Shown one piece after another: positions 25,401-34,921 of a stretch of 64,000 bases of DNA (its first letter is position 1; each line of letters opens with the position of its first letter). A program made the position numbers and the translations under genes. The stretch is from Trebouxia sp. TZW2008 (lineage: Eukaryota > Chlorophyta > Trebouxiophyceae > Trebouxiales > Trebouxiaceae): the NCBI GenBank assembly GCA_002118135.1, contig BDIU01000404.1, forward strand, positions 1 to 64,000. Reading direction: 5' to 3'. The notes under the pieces were generated by a model. That model was given only the letters and a program-made list of their open reading frames with translations. It ran no database searches and was not told where the DNA came from.

Positions 25401-28400
25401 TACAAGTGCAAGACCTTTTTGCTGACTAGCAGAGATTGACTGCAAGACTGAAGTCTCTCTTCTTAAATTACAAAATGCTTTTGCTGATCAGCAGGTTCTG
25501 ATCGAGGGACCTCTTTCTGGTGCAAGAAAGCAGCACAATGTATTGAGACCGATGAGGCAAGCAAGTCAGCCCAACATGTGTAGAGTTCAACATGTGTCGA
25601 GTTGTGTTGAGTCAGAAAGGTGCCAGAGGGCTGAAGTAAACGCTGATCACATGTCAGATTTTCACATTCGCCAGGACAAGTTACTCCCGGCAAATGTGGT
25701 CATCTAACACATGATTGGTGTCACTCCAGCCATTTGTGCCTGCCATGCTGCCGCATAGTTCAGCACGTGTGCTGGCCTGCATCAGATGCAATCACACCGG
25801 CAGCAAGCGGCAACTTCACGATGCAATTAGATTCTGCAGCTGACATCGATTGTGTGACCATCCCTCTCTGTCTGTCCATGTTTTCGGTGCGTGGTTGCGT
25901 CAGTGAGCCACTGAACATCCCGACATGAATCGGCCTTTTGCAAGTACAAAAGGCTACTTGCATTTCTAGTCAGAGCTGAAATGCTAATGCCTTCAGGCAG
26001 CCCTTGGCTCAGCCGTTGCAAAGGACCTACTTGCTAGAATTTCAGCAAAGGTGCCATTGTCAGCTCTCCAGAAATTGAGATTGATAGTGCCAGCTTTGCT
26101 GAATTTATGCAAGCGATCACTTGGTGCTTTGCTCCATCTGAGTGAGCAAATGGCTGCTGCCAAGATTTTGGCCCTGAACTGCTTTCTGATTGCATTGCCT
26201 TTGTATGCCTAGTGGAAGATGTCAGGCGCAGGTTCTGGATTGCATATGCTGAAATACAAGACATTCTCAGACACGCAGCATGATGTGATGGCTCGGGCTT
26301 GTATTTGCAATTGTATCTGCAAACACGGATTCATTCACCCATTTGTCACTCTGTCCCATATTGAGAGTTCTGCATCTTGGCACAAGACACCCACATTGCT
26401 CTTCTTTGCTGTTGACGCGCTCAGCTCATGTCCCGCAGGCAAAGTAAGGAAGTAATGTGCAACAGTGGCTTCACCTGCCTTCTGCTGATTCTCAGCATCT
26501 GCTGCTGCTGCTGCTGCTGACATGCTCAACCCATGTTTTACAGGCCAAGTGTGGGACTTGTGTGCAGCAGTGGCCGAGATCCTTCAACTGCTAGTTGCTC
26601 ACCCCCAAAAGGTGCTGCTGCTGGCTGAGTATGACAGCGGACAGATCAGATAGACCACGCAGCCTAGCTCGTGCAGACACATTGCAGGCAATAAGATCAA
26701 GAAGTCATTGACCCTAAGCATGCGCACTGAGCTCTTTGTATGTTGCAGGGAAAGTGAGGGATTTGTATGCAGCAGTGGCCAAGATCCTTCAGCTGCCTGT
26801 TGCTGACCCTCAGAAGGTGTTGCTGCTGGCTGAGTATGACAGCAGGCAGACTCTCAGCATGCACATTAAAGCCTCTGAGCCTCTCAGTACTGTGAGCGTC
26901 ACCAATGGACCAGGCCACTTCTCCAGCACCAAGCCACTGCTGTTGGCATATCACTACGCCTCTGCTGATACTGGTCCCTCATCTGGCAAGCAACTGCTAA
27001 TCTATCACAGGTGATGGTTCAAGCAACTTGCCTCTCTGCTGAATGCAGTGTTTCAGGACACAAAGCTCTGCACAGCAGCCATGCAAAACTGCCCACACGC
27101 TGTGGGAACGTGTGTCAGCAGGCAGCAAGAGAACTGCATGCAGTGTTTCAGCATACATCAGCAAGGGTCAGTCAGACAGAAGGTTGCTGTGGCTCATGCA
27201 TCTCTCTGCAGCATGCTTGGTGCGATGTGCGCGACATGTCACGCCATGCCAGATTTGCCTGCATCTGGGTTTGAAGATCAGATCACAGCTTCTGCCATGT
27301 CACTCAAGGCTCCGATGTATGACTCTACCCACAGCAGTCCGAAGCAGGCAGAAGTCGTTTGACACATCATACTGTTTGCTCTGATCTCGCCGTTGCGTTG
27401 CATCACCGCTGTTGATCTGCATCACTATGTGCTTTTGACTCTGCTGCAAGCATCCCAATGTGACTGTACAGGCAGCGCAAGAAGCGCCTATTCACATATG
27501 GGGGAGGTGGGGGTGAAGAGTTCTCAGAGAAGTTTGCGCCCCCTCTGGTGTTGTTTATGGCAGAAGAGCAAACACAGCAGCTGCAGCAGCACACTCGCCA
27601 GGTCACAGTGGATAGCGTACCCACTCGCTGGCACTTCGAGTATGTGTTGGACTCCAACAGCAGTGTCAACACCATGCTGGAAACAGCTCTCAGGTAGCTG
27701 CCTCTGTCTTGTGCCACAGATAACCATAGTGGTCTTTACACTTCTTTGCTCATGTGCTAGTCGTCAGGTCGCTGTGGACAGCGTACCCACTGGCTGGCAC
27801 TTTGAGTATGTGTTGAATTCCAACAGCAGTGTCAACACTGTGCTGGAAACAGCTCTCAGGTAGCTGCCTCTATCCTGTGCCACTCATGACCACCATCATT
27901 GGTCTCACACTCTCTAGCACATACTTGTCGTCAAGTCGCACTGGACAGCATACCCACTGGTTGGCACTTTAATTATGTGCTGGATTTCCAACAGCAGCGT
28001 CAATACCATGCTTGAAACAGCTCTCGGGTAGCTACATCACTCACTGCTCACTGTCTGCTTACGCTGGCACTTTGTGTATGTGCTGGGCTCCAACAGCAGT
28101 GTCAACAACATGCTGGAGACAGCATGCACAAAGTGTATTGTGTCCTGTATTGCAAGTGCTACTCTGTAACTCTGCAGGCCCTTGCAGGGCAGTCCTGGGC
28201 TTAACATGTGTGACATTTGTGCAGCACTTGATGCAACAAGTACCACTGTGTCATCCTGCAGGCTGGTAAGCGCCCAAGACAGGATAGCGCTGAATTGTGT
28301 CTTGCCTGACTCTTAGTAGTTGAGCATCAACCGTTGCTAGCACGACGTTGAAAACAAGCCAGCCTGGCGAGACAGGGCTTGTGTCACAACTAGATGCTTT

Positions 28401-31400
28401 GCTAGAACATGTGACCCATCATCATATTATTGTTGTTTCAGCATGTGCAATGTGTGCTGCAATCTGTACCTCATCTGCTACTTCACTCTGCAGGCCTTTC
28501 AAGCGTCCAAGGCAGGAAAGCGCTGGGCTCAACAGCAATGATGCAGGCCACAGTCGTATGGTGCGCAGTCGCCTTGCCTCTTCCACTTCCAGTGACTCAC
28601 CCATGACAGATGCTGCAGCAGCTTCCTATACGCCTAACAACAACAGCCCCACTCAGGACAACTCAGCTGCAGCAGGGCTGAACGGAACTGCCCACAACGG
28701 TTTGGCTGAGGGCAACTCGACGGCAGCAGGGCTGAATGGAGTTGCCAACAATGGCTTGACTGAGGGCAAGTCAGCTACAGCAGGGCTGAATGGAATCACC
28801 CATCAGCAGCCCAATGGGGAGCTTAGACCGTATGAAGAGTTGCTACAAGGCAGCCCGCCTTCAGCCAGCAATGTCACCACCAATGGAATGAGCGATGTGG
28901 TAAGTCCCTTGCACCATGAGTCCAACCGCAATGGCTACGCTCTCAATGGCGACAATGCACACAAAATGGGCAATGCAGCAGCTGACAGCGGTGATGTTGA
29001 GGAGAGTAGTAAGCACAAGGGGGCGCCAAGTCTGAAGAGAATGTCATGGATGGAGCCAGAAGCTGCATCAGTCAATGGGCACCCTGATGGGCAGACTAAT
29101 GGACAGGCTAATGGGCACCTCAACAGGCAGGCTAGTGGGCAGATCAATGGGCAGGCTAATGGGCAAGCCACTGGAGCAGAAAATGGGCAGGCAACTGGTG
29201 ACGCTGATGGCACAGAATGGGAAGACGTCCCTGAAGCAGAAGCGCAGACATCGTCTCCAGTCATGTTTGAGATGGACAGTGAGCAGACAGACACAGCTCA
29301 ACCCTTGCTGCCTGCTGCTCGTGCTGACCTCAGTGCGTCACCCATTGTCCCAGCAGCCCAGCCCTTCAATATGTTTGCTGGTCAACAGGTGAGCTGCTGT
29401 CCTGCTTTTATGTGGACTCATTGACAGGCATGCTGCTCAGTAGGCTGTGGGCTGTCACTTGAAAGATGCTGAGCTGAGCATACCCTGTGTGTCTCCTTCT
29501 TTCAAGCACTGCTTTGCCAGTATCAGCTGCAAGACTAGCTACATGTCATACTGAACCGTACGTGCAGTGACACTGCCTTCAGGCAACCTTGCAAGAACCC
29601 TCACAGCCATGTAGCAGCAACAAAACTGTCAGCTGTGTTACTTGGTATGCTGCGTGCTCATAACTTCCTACTTCCTGCTTTATTATTTACTACACCTGCT
29701 TGAACCATTGTGAACAGCTGACCTGCTAAGGTTTTGCACCCTGGACTCCTGGAATGCATCTGCTTGCTATTATGTAGTAGAGGCACCTCAAATAGCGGGT
29801 TTTGCCTTGTCATGCTTATACATCTGGGCCATGTACCCATGGCACCCGTGGCGACAAGTGTAAGTCCTCACTCTTATTGCTTATGCAGATGCAGCAAGCA
29901 GTGACCAGCCAGCCAGGGGATGCAGAAGCAGATGTGAATGGCCAGGCAGCTGCAGAGGATGTGCCTTCATGTACTGTCAAATGTGCCAACAGCTGGGGAG
30001 ACAATGTACATTTATGTATATGTATGATGGTGTCACATGCAATTCTGATTATATGCAGGTGCAACAGGCAGACACCAGTCGGCCAGAGGACATAGATGCA
30101 GATTTGAATGGCGAGGCAGCTGCAGATGATGTGCCGCCATACACCGTCAAGTGTGCCAACAGCTTGGGAGATGTCAGGTTGCAGAAGTGCCCTAGCTCTG
30201 AAGGGCAGGACGTGCTGTACTTCACATGCCAGTGGGAGCGTGACGGTGGCGGCATGTATGATGTTGCCAAGCTGATACAGCCTGAGGTTAGTCTTCTTTA
30301 CCTACAGTGTTGCTTTGCTGCACACTGTGCATGGTGCTGCTGAGCCTGCACTGGGATTCTGATAGTGGAGGTATGTATGGTATGGACAAGCTAATACAGC
30401 CCGAGGCTGGTCCTGTCATGTTCCTTGCTGCAGGCTTAGAGTGTAGTGTGAATTAAACTGATGAACATGCAATGCTTAGCCTTTCTGCGGCAGACCGTGG
30501 AGATGAATCATTTGCAGTGCATGTACATGTCAGCAGCTGTTGCAAATGTGCAGTCTCTTGATCAGCAGTGAGCAATATACCAGGAATCCCCAAGAAAGTC
30601 TGGAGTCAGGTTTCAGCAGCAGCGTTCCTGTCACCAGCAAAATCTTGTAGCAGATCTGCCTGCTCAACAGGTTGGGCTGTGGATGGACCCTGGGTCTCCC
30701 TGTTGACCATGCCTGCTGGGTCACCCCTTCCCTTTCTGTTGTTACACTGCCTACCACGCCAAACTTTGGGCATACACCGAATTTCCAGTCTTGGCCACTA
30801 TAGCTTGTAACAGTAAGGGCCGCTGTGTTTGCTGCAGGAGGACGAGTCAGTGGCGAGGGCCAGTGGGGTGGCCAGCACCAGTGCCAGGGAGGCAGTAGGG
30901 CTGGATGCCTGTGTCCAGGTATGCTTGCAACCTGCCACCTCATGAGACTGGATCGTTGCAGCTTCGCTATGCATCGGTTTTCTTTGACGCTTCAGTGACA
31001 GCAGATGATGTATGAGGCTCTCCAGGTGCAGCAGCTTATGTTGTGCCGCATATGAAGTCCTGTGACGTCGCAGTAATGTAAATGATGGAAGTACTGATGG
31101 CACACATTACCAGAAGTATGCTGAAGGCAATCACGTAATAGTAATTGTAACGGCAAGAAGTATCATGAGGTTACCACTCATGCTTGACAAGACATTACAA
31201 CGCTGCAGGCTTTCCAGACAGCAGAGTAGCTAAAGGCAGAGGACAACTGGTTCTGCAGCAAGTGCAAGCGCCATGTGCAGGCAAACAAGAAGCTGGACCT
31301 GTGGGCTCTGACTGTCTCTTCTCTTGTGTTTTGCTGCTTTGAAATGATACCATCTTTCACAAAATGCTACAATGCTGCAGGCTTTCCAGACAGCAGAGGA

Positions 31401-34400
31401 GCTAGAGGCAGAGGACAGTTGGTTCTGCAGCAAGTGCAAGCGCCACGTACAGGCCAACAAGAAACTGGATCTGTGGACTCTGCCAGAAGTCCTGGTTGTG
31501 CACCTCAAGCGCTTCTTCTTCACGCGTGCCCGCCGCGACAAGCTGGATGTGCAAGTGCAGTTCCCTTTGGAGAATTGGGACCTGTCAGACTACCTTCCCC
31601 AGCACCAGGTACAGCTACTAACCTCGCATACTTTGCGTTCATGATCTGCGCATGCTCAGTCTTTAGTTTTGTGGCGGCCTCAGTGCTGCCAATTCAGTCC
31701 TGGTTAGAGGAGTGGGACCTGTCAGAGCTACCTGCTCCACCATCAGGTATGCAGTTTGTTACCTCAATCATCAGTGCACCATACATTGAGCTTGTTTGTA
31801 GATTCAAGAGGCTCTTCCCTGATTCTCTGTATCTTTCATCATGTGGGGGGATGAATTATGAGACCTGTCGGACTCATGGGCTGCGTTTGTATGGAAAGAA
31901 AACAGAAACCAGAATATGGGCACCTCCTGGGCCGGCAGGCGTCATGATGAGAGCTTTTGTGAGAGGAAGCTGCTCAGATGTTTGTGCCCTGCTCATATCT
32001 GCCTCAACAGATGCAAAGCTGCTTCTGTTGGTCCAGAGTGCAAATCTGGATGTTGGCTGTGCAGGATGTGCCTCCAGTGCTTGACCTGTAGGGCTGTCAG
32101 GACCTTCAGGACTGCCATTGCCTATAAGGGCAGCGCTTGTAGGTAGCGCTGCCTCACCTTGGATGCAATCTAGTAACAATGCAACGCCCGATGATGACAG
32201 CTGGCATTACATCCTGGCTCTCGACCTCAGACTTGCTCAACAATTCTTTGCAAAGCTAGGCCCATGCTCGTGCCTGTGCTGGATGTCCTCTCAGTGTACA
32301 GTCTGTACGCAGTCAGCACACACATTGGAGGCATGGGCGGTGGCCAGAATTGTTGCTCACATGTTATTTGCTTTTGATGTACAAACATGATGTACAGACA
32401 TCACAATGCAGACAAGTTTGCAGCATGGGCTGCCTTTGTGCAGACAAAAAAAGACAACCCAGAAAAGGAAGCGCATACGCTAGCAGGCGTCATTTCGGAA
32501 GCTTCTGTAGTCAAATCAGCCCGGGACGCACCCCTGATGACAACTGCTTCAGCAGATGCGAGTCATGCAGTGTACCAAACTGGATGTCTGCTGTGCAGGA
32601 TGTGCCTCCAGTCTATGATCTGTACGCGGTCAGCAATCATTTTGGCGGCATGGGCGGCGGCCACTACAATGCCTACTGCAAGATGCCTGATGGCAAGTGG
32701 TGGTGCTTTGATGACAGCTCTGTGCACGCTGTGGACCAGGACAGGATCTGCTCTTCTTCAGCATATGTGCTGTTCTACCGTCGCCGTCATGAAGCTCAGC
32801 AAGACTCAGGTACAGAAACTCCTTGAGTAAGAACACTTGATATACGGACACTCGAAGCTGGTGTAAGGACACTTGATTTGATGCAAGGGCATTCAATCTT
32901 GGTATCAGGACGTTCTTGTTGTATGGCCAAGCTGACCTGACAACAGTCACTGAACTCTAAGTGCAGTGACAACACATCAGGTAGACAACTTTCTGGGATT
33001 GGGCAGCATGACCCTGCATTATTTCTATGTGATATGACTGCTTTTGTCACCAAAAAAGCTGCCCAATCTTCTTCCTGATCTTTGCATACACCCATCAAGT
33101 CTCGGCTGTATCTGTCCCTGATGGACAGCTTACCATTTTAACTTGCCTGTATAGAGTTGAAGCTTCTGTCACCCCAGCAAGCATGACTGTGAGACAAGTC
33201 CTTCAATTTTGTACAAGCAAAGTGCGGTAACACACTGTTGATCAGGAATGATTATGGCCAAGCCTTGAGGCGCCTGAGCAAGCATGACTATATCCAAGTG
33301 TTGCTGAACTTTGTCACCTGTTTGTAGAAGCTGAGGCTGAATGTCACAATGCCATGCATCCTCATTCCATCTGGACATCAGATGGTGTTGGCAAAGATGA
33401 GGTGAACTGCTGACTTTGAGCTTTGAATGGCTGTTTAGCAGCTGAGCATTGTGTGATGCAGTAAGCTCTGCTAGCAGGTAGTTGAACTTCTGTGAACCAC
33501 ATACCGGTAGTGCAGACAAAAATTTCTTGTGCTGAGGGTGCTGCTGAAGTTGTGCACAATACTTGTGTCATATTTGGCCAGGGCGATGTGTCATATTTGG
33601 CCAGGGCGAGCACATGTCGTGCTTTTTATTTAGACCCTTTTCTACCTCTGTGTCGTGTTGCATTGGCCAGCAATTGATGATATTGTCTTGTGTGGCATAG
33701 GAGATCTGCTGGCAGACATCCTGAAGTCAGAGCCAGAGACAACAGACACAGTCATGACAGATGCTGGCGACCATGCTGATGCCAACAACAGCAATGGCCT
33801 GAACCAGTCCATGCCACACCTGATTCAGGCTGACTCCCAAGCAGAAGAAGAACCAGCCCCACATGACATCCACAATGATGATCAAGAAGATGCGCAATTG
33901 CTGGGGCCAAGCTATTGCCCAGCACCAAGCAGTCACATGGCTTCAGTCGCTGGCAATTGGGCACAGTCAAGTGCTGCTGCCAGAAATGCTGTGCCCAGCA
34001 AGTCAGATGTCAGCATGAGAGCTGCGTCTGACCATGATGCATCCACAGAAGCAGTTGATGATGCAGAGGCAAAGCACGCAGGCGGCAATGAAATGGCAAC
34101 TACCAGTGGGTACCACTTGGATGCAGCCCAGGGTGAAGGCACTGAAGAAGCTGGGGAGACCGTTTGGAGGACAGATTACATTGCCAGAGAAACGCCAAGA
34201 GAGGGCGTTTCTGGTGCTCATGATAATCAATGGACGCTTGTCAACAGCCCTCTGCAGCGTTCCGAGGATCCTGAAGGCAGTGCAGATGCTGCAAGCCATG
34301 AAGCGGATGATGGCAGCAGAAGTGAGCTTGATGATCTGCAGGGTTTTTCTGAGGGCGAGAAGCAGCAGCATTCTGATCATGAGCCTGATGCACCAGAAGA

Positions 34401-34416
34401 CTACCACTTAGTCTGA
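19477..34416 (+). CDS. DUSP-UBL ubiquitin-specific protease (USP4/11/15, plant UBP5/8-11-like)
   Basis: Cysteine deubiquitinase that removes ubiquitin from proteins. DUSP domain: exon 19790-20162 ([45 protein letters not shown]). UBL exon: ~20339-20541. Catalytic core: Cys box up to 22979 ([20 protein letters not shown]); 23487-23651 ([20 protein letters not shown]); 23820-23918; 25026-25212 ([20 protein letters not shown]); 26749 onward; 27473-27694; a long insert 28494-29388; 30058-30286; 30838-30918; 31381-31608 ([32 protein letters not shown], zinc-ribbon Cys pairs); and His box 32599-32809 ([31 protein letters not shown]). The last exon 33701-34416 is an acidic Ser/Asp-rich tail ending PEDYHLV. 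Catalytic Cys, His and Asp candidates are all present. Core exon junctions keep frame. The ~15-kb span comes from long introns holding exon copies and transposons. Confidence 0.93.
20923..21096 (+). mobile_element. 174-bp pogo-type MITE (copy A)
   Basis: Begins CAGTAATATCTCGTTATAAG and ends GAGAGAGTTTACTG, flanked on both sides by TA. The two ends are imperfect inverted repeats of ~23 bp, matching those of the 703-bp element at 24129. It is non-coding and lies in a protease intron. Confidence 0.85.
21100..21570 (+). repeat. Tandem array of ~90-bp intron-end/exon-start units
   Basis: Five diverged units of ~90 bp precede the protease exon that begins at ~21571 ([20 protein letters not shown]). 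Each unit has 'gatgctggc', a 'ttgacct..ttgcag' polypyrimidine-AG and then 'ga/gtgctgc', mimicking the true acceptor 'ttgaccttattgcag|gacgctgg'. The array is therefore a ladder of decoy 3' splice sites. Units start at about 21103, 21241, 21325, 21418 and 21510; the second is partial. Confidence 0.8.
22630..22730 (+). pseudogene. Ghost copy of the protease catalytic Cys-box exon
   Basis: About 150 bp upstream of the true Cys box (22782-22860) is a copy reading [20 protein letters not shown]. The family motif GNTC is altered to AKTC: the Cys is kept but the Asn is lost. The sequence decays after ~100 bp, where the real exon continues [10 protein letters not shown]. Confidence 0.85.
22980..23486 (+). 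other. GC-AG intron after the Cys-box exon
   Basis: The exon ends DKLWQ at 22979 and the next exon resumes at 23487 with [11 protein letters not shown] in the same phase. The donor is GCAAGT rather than GTAAGT, a recognised minor class of U2-type intron. No GT donor nearby keeps the frame as well. Confidence 0.65.
23930..24010. repeat. Poly-C / polypyrimidine tract
   Basis: Between 23951 and 24005 are three long C runs broken by short T or A interruptions. It lies in the protease intron just upstream of the pogo-like element. Such C runs are prone to sequencing length errors and can form i-motif or G-quadruplex structures. Confidence 0.9.
24217..24405 (+). pseudogene. Pogo-like transposase remnant, N-terminal helix-turn-helix
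   Basis: A 62-residue ORF starting [20 protein letters not shown] and continuing [30 protein letters not shown]. The pattern (L-D/T-x-K-x-x-I, LSQ..L...., STV...LK) is that of the CENP-B/pogo N-terminal DNA-binding domain. The catalytic DDE domain is absent, so it cannot be an active transposase, although it could still bind element ends. Confidence 0.75.
24402..24584 (+). pseudogene. Pogo-like transposase remnant, C-terminus with PIP-box-like motif
   Basis: A second ORF in another frame overlaps the stop of the first (ATGA). It ends [16 protein letters not shown]. Q-x-x-I-x-x-Y-F fits a PCNA-interacting (PIP) motif. Pogo transposase is known to bind PCNA through a C-terminal motif, so this is probably the end of the original transposase, joined out of frame by the internal deletion. 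Confidence 0.65.
25240..25365 (+). pseudogene. Duplicate of protease exon 25026-25212 (3' half), still open
   Basis: Reads [37 protein letters not shown] and ends at a donor (ACACAG|gttagc) in the same phase as the original. No stop interrupts it. The zinc-binding CPMEDCQF segment of the original is missing, and no good acceptor was seen. It is either a ghost or a partial alternative exon. Confidence 0.7.
26420..26640 (+). pseudogene. Two ghost copies of the protease '[18 protein letters not shown]' exon
   Basis: A short one at ~26433-26475 reads GKVRK-stop. A longer one at ~26544-26640 has an acceptor (tttacag) and reads [20 protein letters not shown] then [13 protein letters not shown], without a stop for ~32 codons. 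The functional exon is at 26749. Confidence 0.8.
27598..28130 (+). repeat. Four tandem copies of the protease '[19 protein letters not shown]' exon part
   Basis: Copy 1 (27598-27694) is joined to the upstream exon sequence ([18 protein letters not shown]). Copy 2 (27768-27862) is preceded by an AG and open throughout. Copy 3 (27930-28029) has a frame change after WHFNYVLDF. Copy 4 (28062-28127) is truncated. Copies 1-3 each end CTCAG/CTCGG|gtagct. Copies 1 and 2 could be mutually exclusive exons. Confidence 0.82.
28170..28300 (+). pseudogene. Two ghost copies of the start of protease exon 28494
   Basis: 'Ctctgcaggcccttgcaggg' near 28173 and 'gcaggctggtaagcgcccaa' near 28258 repeat the acceptor and first codons ([14 protein letters not shown]) of exon 28494. 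Both lose the frame within a few dozen bases. Confidence 0.65.
28660..29210 (+). repeat. In-frame peptide repeats in the protease insert
   Basis: Inside exon 28494-29388 there are three ~18-residue units of the form AAGLNGxAxNGLxEGxSxxA (28665-28800). Further on is a run of short NGQA/TGQ/NGH units (29080-29210). They lie in the insert between the Cys and His boxes, where length variation is tolerated in this family. Confidence 0.85.
29888..30000 (+). pseudogene. Duplicate of the start of protease exon 30058
   Basis: Reads [20 protein letters not shown] then [18 protein letters not shown], against [20 protein letters not shown] then [18 protein letters not shown] in the functional exon. It has an acceptor (atgcag) and stays open, but lacks the [16 protein letters not shown] part. 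Confidence 0.75.
30335..30415 (+). pseudogene. Ghost copy of the end of protease exon 30058-30286
   Basis: 'Ggaggtatgtatggtatgga' onward translates [14 protein letters not shown], against [13 protein letters not shown] at the end of the real exon about 100 bp upstream. The preceding part keeps only WDSDS for WERDG. Confidence 0.7.
31209..31315 (+). pseudogene. Ghost copy of the protease zinc-ribbon exon with in-frame stop
   Basis: Reads [28 protein letters not shown] then NKKLDLWAL. The Cys pair is intact, but a GAG-to-TAG change stops it after six codons. The functional copy starts at 31381 with the same acceptor context (aatgctgcag versus cgctgcag). Confidence 0.88.
32030..32365 (+). pseudogene. 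Two ghost copies of the protease His-box exon
   Basis: A short one at ~32045-32100 repeats the acceptor and 'gatgtgcctccagt'. A longer one at 32282-32365 reads [20 protein letters not shown] then GQNCCSH. The catalytic His of [10 protein letters not shown] is replaced by Gln. The functional exon starts at 32599. Confidence 0.83.
32825..32925. mobile_element. Degraded pogo-type MITE fragment (copy B)
   Basis: Contains the family's internal motifs (gagtaagaacacttgatat, gtaaggacacttga, atgcaagggcattc, cttggtatcaggac) but not clean CAGTAA ends. It lies in the last large intron of the protease gene. Confidence 0.6.
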
Positions 34417-34921
34417 GATTGATTCGACTGAGCTCAGCCTTTGACTCAGAACTTTCAATGGCTCCCATGATTGCATTGCTTCGTGGCCAGCTTGTGTATG
34501 CCTTTGTACATCAGTCAAATCATGTGTTGTACAGCTTTTTTCGTCTACAGATGTAGCTAGATGCCTAGACAGTCACAGCGAGCTCCACCAGTGGAGTACT
34601 GGGCCAAGCAATTCCACAGTTTGTTAGCTCATGCCATCTGTGATTGCTTTTGAAGGTTAAAGTGGGCCAATGTCAAAGCTTCCAGGCCATGCCCACCACT
34701 GCTATTGCTATTAATAGATAGCATCGATATCGTCTCAAAGTCTGTTTCAACAGCGTCCATCGACAGAACTCAGTCTTGCAGCTGATCAAACTGCATCTGC
34801 ATGGCATCAAGCTGTACCTGCAAGTATCGAGGTGGCCTCAGAACAGAATTCTCGCAAAGTTCTGGAAAGATGCAATACAAGCTATGACAGTTCCATTTTG
34901 ATTCGCGTACAATGTGACCAG
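34417..34921. other. Convergent 3' spacer between protease and TORTIFOLIA-like gene
   Basis: About 500 bases with no recognised gene; presumably the two 3' UTRs. A short 'tgctattgctattaatagat' AT-rich spot lies near 34700. Confidence 0.45.

Noticed and set aside
28935..29294. 119-codon minus-strand ORF with [12 protein letters not shown] repeats
   Set aside because: It is the antisense shadow of the NGQA repeats in the ubiquitin protease exon.
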